From: an uncultured Bacteroides sp.
GTDB taxonomy: Bacteria; Bacteroidota; Bacteroidia; Bacteroidales; Bacteroidaceae
NCBI GenBank assembly: GCA_944320945.1
Contig: CALUJK010000114.1
Coordinates: 1-34,528 of the forward strand
Length of the DNA stretch: 34,528 nt
Reading direction: 5' to 3'
Below are positions 33,957 to 34,528 of this stretch, one piece after another. How positions within the stretch are numbered: the first letter of the stretch is position 1; every line of letters begins with the position of its first letter. The notes under the pieces were generated by a model. That model saw only the letters and a program-made list of their open reading frames with translations, was not told the DNA's origin and searched no databases. The translations under genes were made by a program, and so were the position numbers.

Positions 33957-34528
33957 GTCTTAAATGAATGATTTTATTCCACAACAATCGGCGTTCATTG
34001 GCACTTATGCCAACAATCAGAATAGATATACCTGTTAAAGCCAATGTCGAAGCAATTACTATTACTGTTTTCAGCAATCCACTGTTTGGCATGGCGCAAA
34101 ATAATATTGTCGAAGTGCAAGCGGCGAGAACAAAAACAGAACTAATAGGTAGAAACACCTTGCGTATGTATGACGCAAAGGAAAAAGATACCATTCTACC
34201 TACAATCACAACTCTGCAAGCAAGTGCCATAGCGGCGATAATCAGGTGCACAACAAAAACCGCTTCGGGTTTCCCTCCCAATTTAAGCACAAGATATGCT
34301 ATAGGTAATATAAGCAACAAAAGTCCACCCACTACACTTTGATAAACCTTTACCCGACCAACTGCCTGTACCGAAATCATTAAAGGATTTGATAAGGCGT
34401 CAATGAGTAGGATACATAATATCAAGCGAGCAAACCAAACCGTGTGATCTGGAACAATCTTCAACCAAAGGGATAGGATTGTTTGAGTTTCTACCATAAT
34501 AGGTAGAGTAATAAGCAACAATAAAAAA
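33940..34528 (-). CDS. Wzx-type polysaccharide flippase (partial, C-terminal part)
   Basis: The open frame runs off the right edge without a start; only about 196 C-terminal residues are visible. They contain about five to six membrane segments, with ALSNPLMISVQAVGRVKVYQ and LVLKLGGKPEAVFVVHLI, typical of the second half of MATE/Wzx-type oligosaccharide exporters. It would flip lipid-linked repeat units across the inner membrane. It is the most upstream operon gene seen here; the operon start and any UpxY-type regulator lie outside the window. Confidence 0.85.
   Translation of the reverse strand, partial: FLLLLITLPIMVETQTILSLWLKIVPDHTVWFARLILCILLIDALSNPLMISVQAVGRVKVYQSVVGGLLLLILPIAYLVLKLGGKPEAVFVVHLIIAAMALACRVVIVGRMVSFSFASYIRKVFLPISSVFVLAACTSTILFCAMPNSGLLKTVIVIASTLALTGISILIVGISANERRLLWNKIIHLRHESNG

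Noticed and set aside
13860-34528. Invertible promoter (phase variation) sites typical of Bacteroides capsule loci
   Set aside because: The operon start lies outside the window, and no pair of inverted recombinase sites flanking a promoter was seen.

Overview
The window looks like a chromosomal segment of a Bacteroides-type gut bacterium (order Bacteroidales). Support: several promoters have the Bacteroides -7 box TAnnTTTG, Shine-Dalgarno signals are mostly weak, and the protein families are typical (carboxyspermidine-type dehydrogenase next to bcp and recA, META lipoprotein, YeiH exporter, and a long single-strand polysaccharide operon with gmd/fcl). No rRNA, tRNA, insertion sequence or CRISPR array was found.

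Layout. (1) 1-3906, accessory genes on the minus strand: a putative PD-(D/E)XK nuclease overlapping a beta-CASP-like metallo-hydrolase, followed by an exported WG-repeat protein. (2) 3907-4414, a gene-free stretch with an odd imperfect palindromic element and a clear terminator. (3) 4415-13569, mostly housekeeping: META lipoprotein (-), then a plus-strand operon carboxyspermidine-type dehydrogenase - bcp - recA, a bidirectional terminator, then minus-strand YeiH exporter, LysR regulator, an unknown protein and the ClpB disaggregase. (4) 13860-34528, one long minus-strand surface/capsular polysaccharide operon that enters from beyond the right edge. In transcription order it holds flippase (partial), polysaccharide pyruvyl transferase, GT4, a three-gene non-polysaccharide cassette (Cas2/SinR-like, PIN-like, membrane protein), two GT4s, a Wzy-type polymerase, an acyltransferase, a GT-B protein, a YdjC deacetylase, a GNAT protein, two GT4s, a WcaF-like acetyltransferase, GT2, gmd, fcl, a cytidylyltransferase/GHMP-kinase-like fusion and a FucP-like permease.

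How the genes work together. gmd and fcl make GDP-L-fucose from GDP-mannose. The glycosyltransferases assemble a repeat unit on a lipid carrier; acetyl, acyl and pyruvyl transferases decorate it; the flippase exports it and Wzy polymerises it. Most neighbours overlap by about 4 bp or are separated by less than 80 bp, so a single transcript is likely. A terminator-like hairpin sits just past the permease, before clpB.

Points most worth attention: the Cas2-like/PIN-like/membrane cassette embedded in the capsule operon, whose PIN-like member has lost most of its expected catalytic acids; two neighbouring GT4 genes that each carry a near-perfect long palindrome with a copy / inverted copy / copy layout at the same place in the protein fold; the nuclease plus beta-CASP pair; and tandem short palindromes upstream of clpB.
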